Shown here in pieces: positions 61,154-61,564 of a stretch of 61,564 bases of DNA. Position 1 is the stretch's first letter; the number at the start of each line of letters is the position of its first letter. A model generated the notes under the pieces. That model was not told the origin of the DNA and searched no databases. It worked only from the letters and a program-made list of their open reading frames with translations. The stretch is taken from the NCBI GenBank assembly GCA_021769965.1, contig JAETRU010000014.1, positions 1 to 61,564 on the forward strand, given 5' to 3'. This DNA is from Eubacterium sp. (GTDB lineage: Bacteria; Bacillota; Clostridia; Peptostreptococcales; Anaerovoracaceae). The position numbers were made by a program, and so were the translations under genes.

Positions 61154-61564
61154 GTGGTACCTCGTTGGTTGATGGGATTGTGTAAAATATATAGTGCATA
61201 CTGGTATTAAAAGTATTGGCCGCGAAATGAGGAAAATTCGCGAAGGCGCAAATCCTCAGCAGCAGCCTCATGAAATTTCTCAAAATGTCTAAGAATAACT
61301 CGTCGCATTCCCGCTCGTTCCGGCATAGCTCGAGGCGTTTTACATGGTTTGACATGGTTTGATATAGTTCGACATCTATAGAAAACATGAGGCACGTTTT
61401 CTATAATTTTACCACTTTGGCTGGTAAGACGCAAGACGGTCAGAATATGGGGTCGTGTCAAGTTGTTGTGGAGTTTTTTGTTGACAACTCCAATGTATTT
61501 TTAACAGAACAAAGTATTCCTTGCCTGCCCCAAGTCGTGGATCAGGGTCTGCGTCCCGCTTGCT
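61154..61564. other. Gene-free end of the window with a 10-bp tandem repeat
   Basis: I see no credible gene. A short tandem repeat, ACATGGTTTG, occurs at 61342-61351 and 61352-61361, with a third diverged copy following. Near 61451 the sequence GGGTCGTGTCAAGTTGTTGTGGA looks like the start of a different segment, perhaps an insertion-sequence end, but the window stops too soon to tell. Confidence 0.5.

Noticed and set aside
61451-61564. Left end of an insertion sequence at the window edge
   Set aside because: The GTGTCAAGTTGTTGTGG stretch recalls some insertion-sequence ends, but no transposase is visible before the window stops, so it cannot be supported.

Overview
The window looks like a chromosomal segment of a strictly anaerobic, amino-acid-fermenting member of the Clostridia. 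The evidence is [FeFe]-hydrogenase maturation genes, a glycyl-radical hydroxyproline dehydratase, many peptidases, T-box and c-di-GMP-I riboswitches, Gram-positive sorting and lipoprotein signals, and AGGAGG-type ribosome binding sites. Family level (for example Anaerovoracaceae or a relative) is only a guess from gene content. All calls were made by eye from translated motifs and DNA patterns.

Layout. 0-1 kb: a truncated von Willebrand A surface protein behind a c-di-GMP-I riboswitch. 1.3-2.2 kb: a decayed Rpn-type nuclease gene. 2.2-8.4 kb: an overlapping operon of a TM1266-type regulator, hydE, hydG, hydF, proB and proA. 8.5-14 kb: ZIP transporter, Trp T-box plus trpB2, trmO, hydantoinase/oxoprolinase. 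14-17.1 kb: an HTH/ADP-ribosyltransferase-like two-gene module, then a 1.6-kb element holding one AAA ATPase gene between an intact tRNA-Ser(CGA) and a 65-bp copy of its 3' part. 17.3-34.2 kb: epimerase, lipid kinase, then a peptide-use region with oppBCDF and an M32 carboxypeptidase on one strand, and a flavoprotein reductase, ferredoxin, M42, OppA, M29 and Xaa-Pro aminopeptidase on the other. 34.7-41.9 kb: MerR and TetR regulators and the proC / M18 / hypD / hypE operon. 41.9-48.9 kb: three paralogous GntR regulators, a probable type I toxin-antitoxin pair, an AAA/DUF4143 ATPase, and a second flavoprotein-ferredoxin pair. 49-61 kb: another AAA/DUF4143 ATPase, a nitrilase-family amidase with a 57-codon companion gene, a large sortase-anchored adhesin behind tandem c-di-GMP-I aptamers, a second M32 peptidase, a dyad-repeat array, a secreted nuclease, a DUF3343 protein, a D,D-carboxypeptidase and D-lactate dehydrogenase.

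How it fits together. Peptides are probably bound by OppA, imported by OppBCDF and cut by M18, M24, M29, M32 and M42 peptidases. Hydroxyproline would be dehydrated by HypD to pyrroline-5-carboxylate and reduced to proline by ProC, which suits collagen-like peptides. The two flavoprotein-ferredoxin pairs are probably reductases for unknown electron acceptors, and the hydrogenase maturases suggest H2 metabolism as a further electron outlet.

Most unusual items: (1) the tRNA-Ser-flanked one-gene ATPase element without an integrase; (2) the adhesin whose signal-peptide coding region carries a 16-bp tandem duplication that breaks the frame, under tandem c-di-GMP aptamers; (3) a compact toxin mRNA/antisense RNA pair encoding a 27-residue membrane peptide; (4) three ATPase genes each with its own repeat pair beside or around its promoter; (5) an array of four exactly 39-bp dyads; (6) a shared palindrome linking GntR paralogues to the flavoprotein operons.
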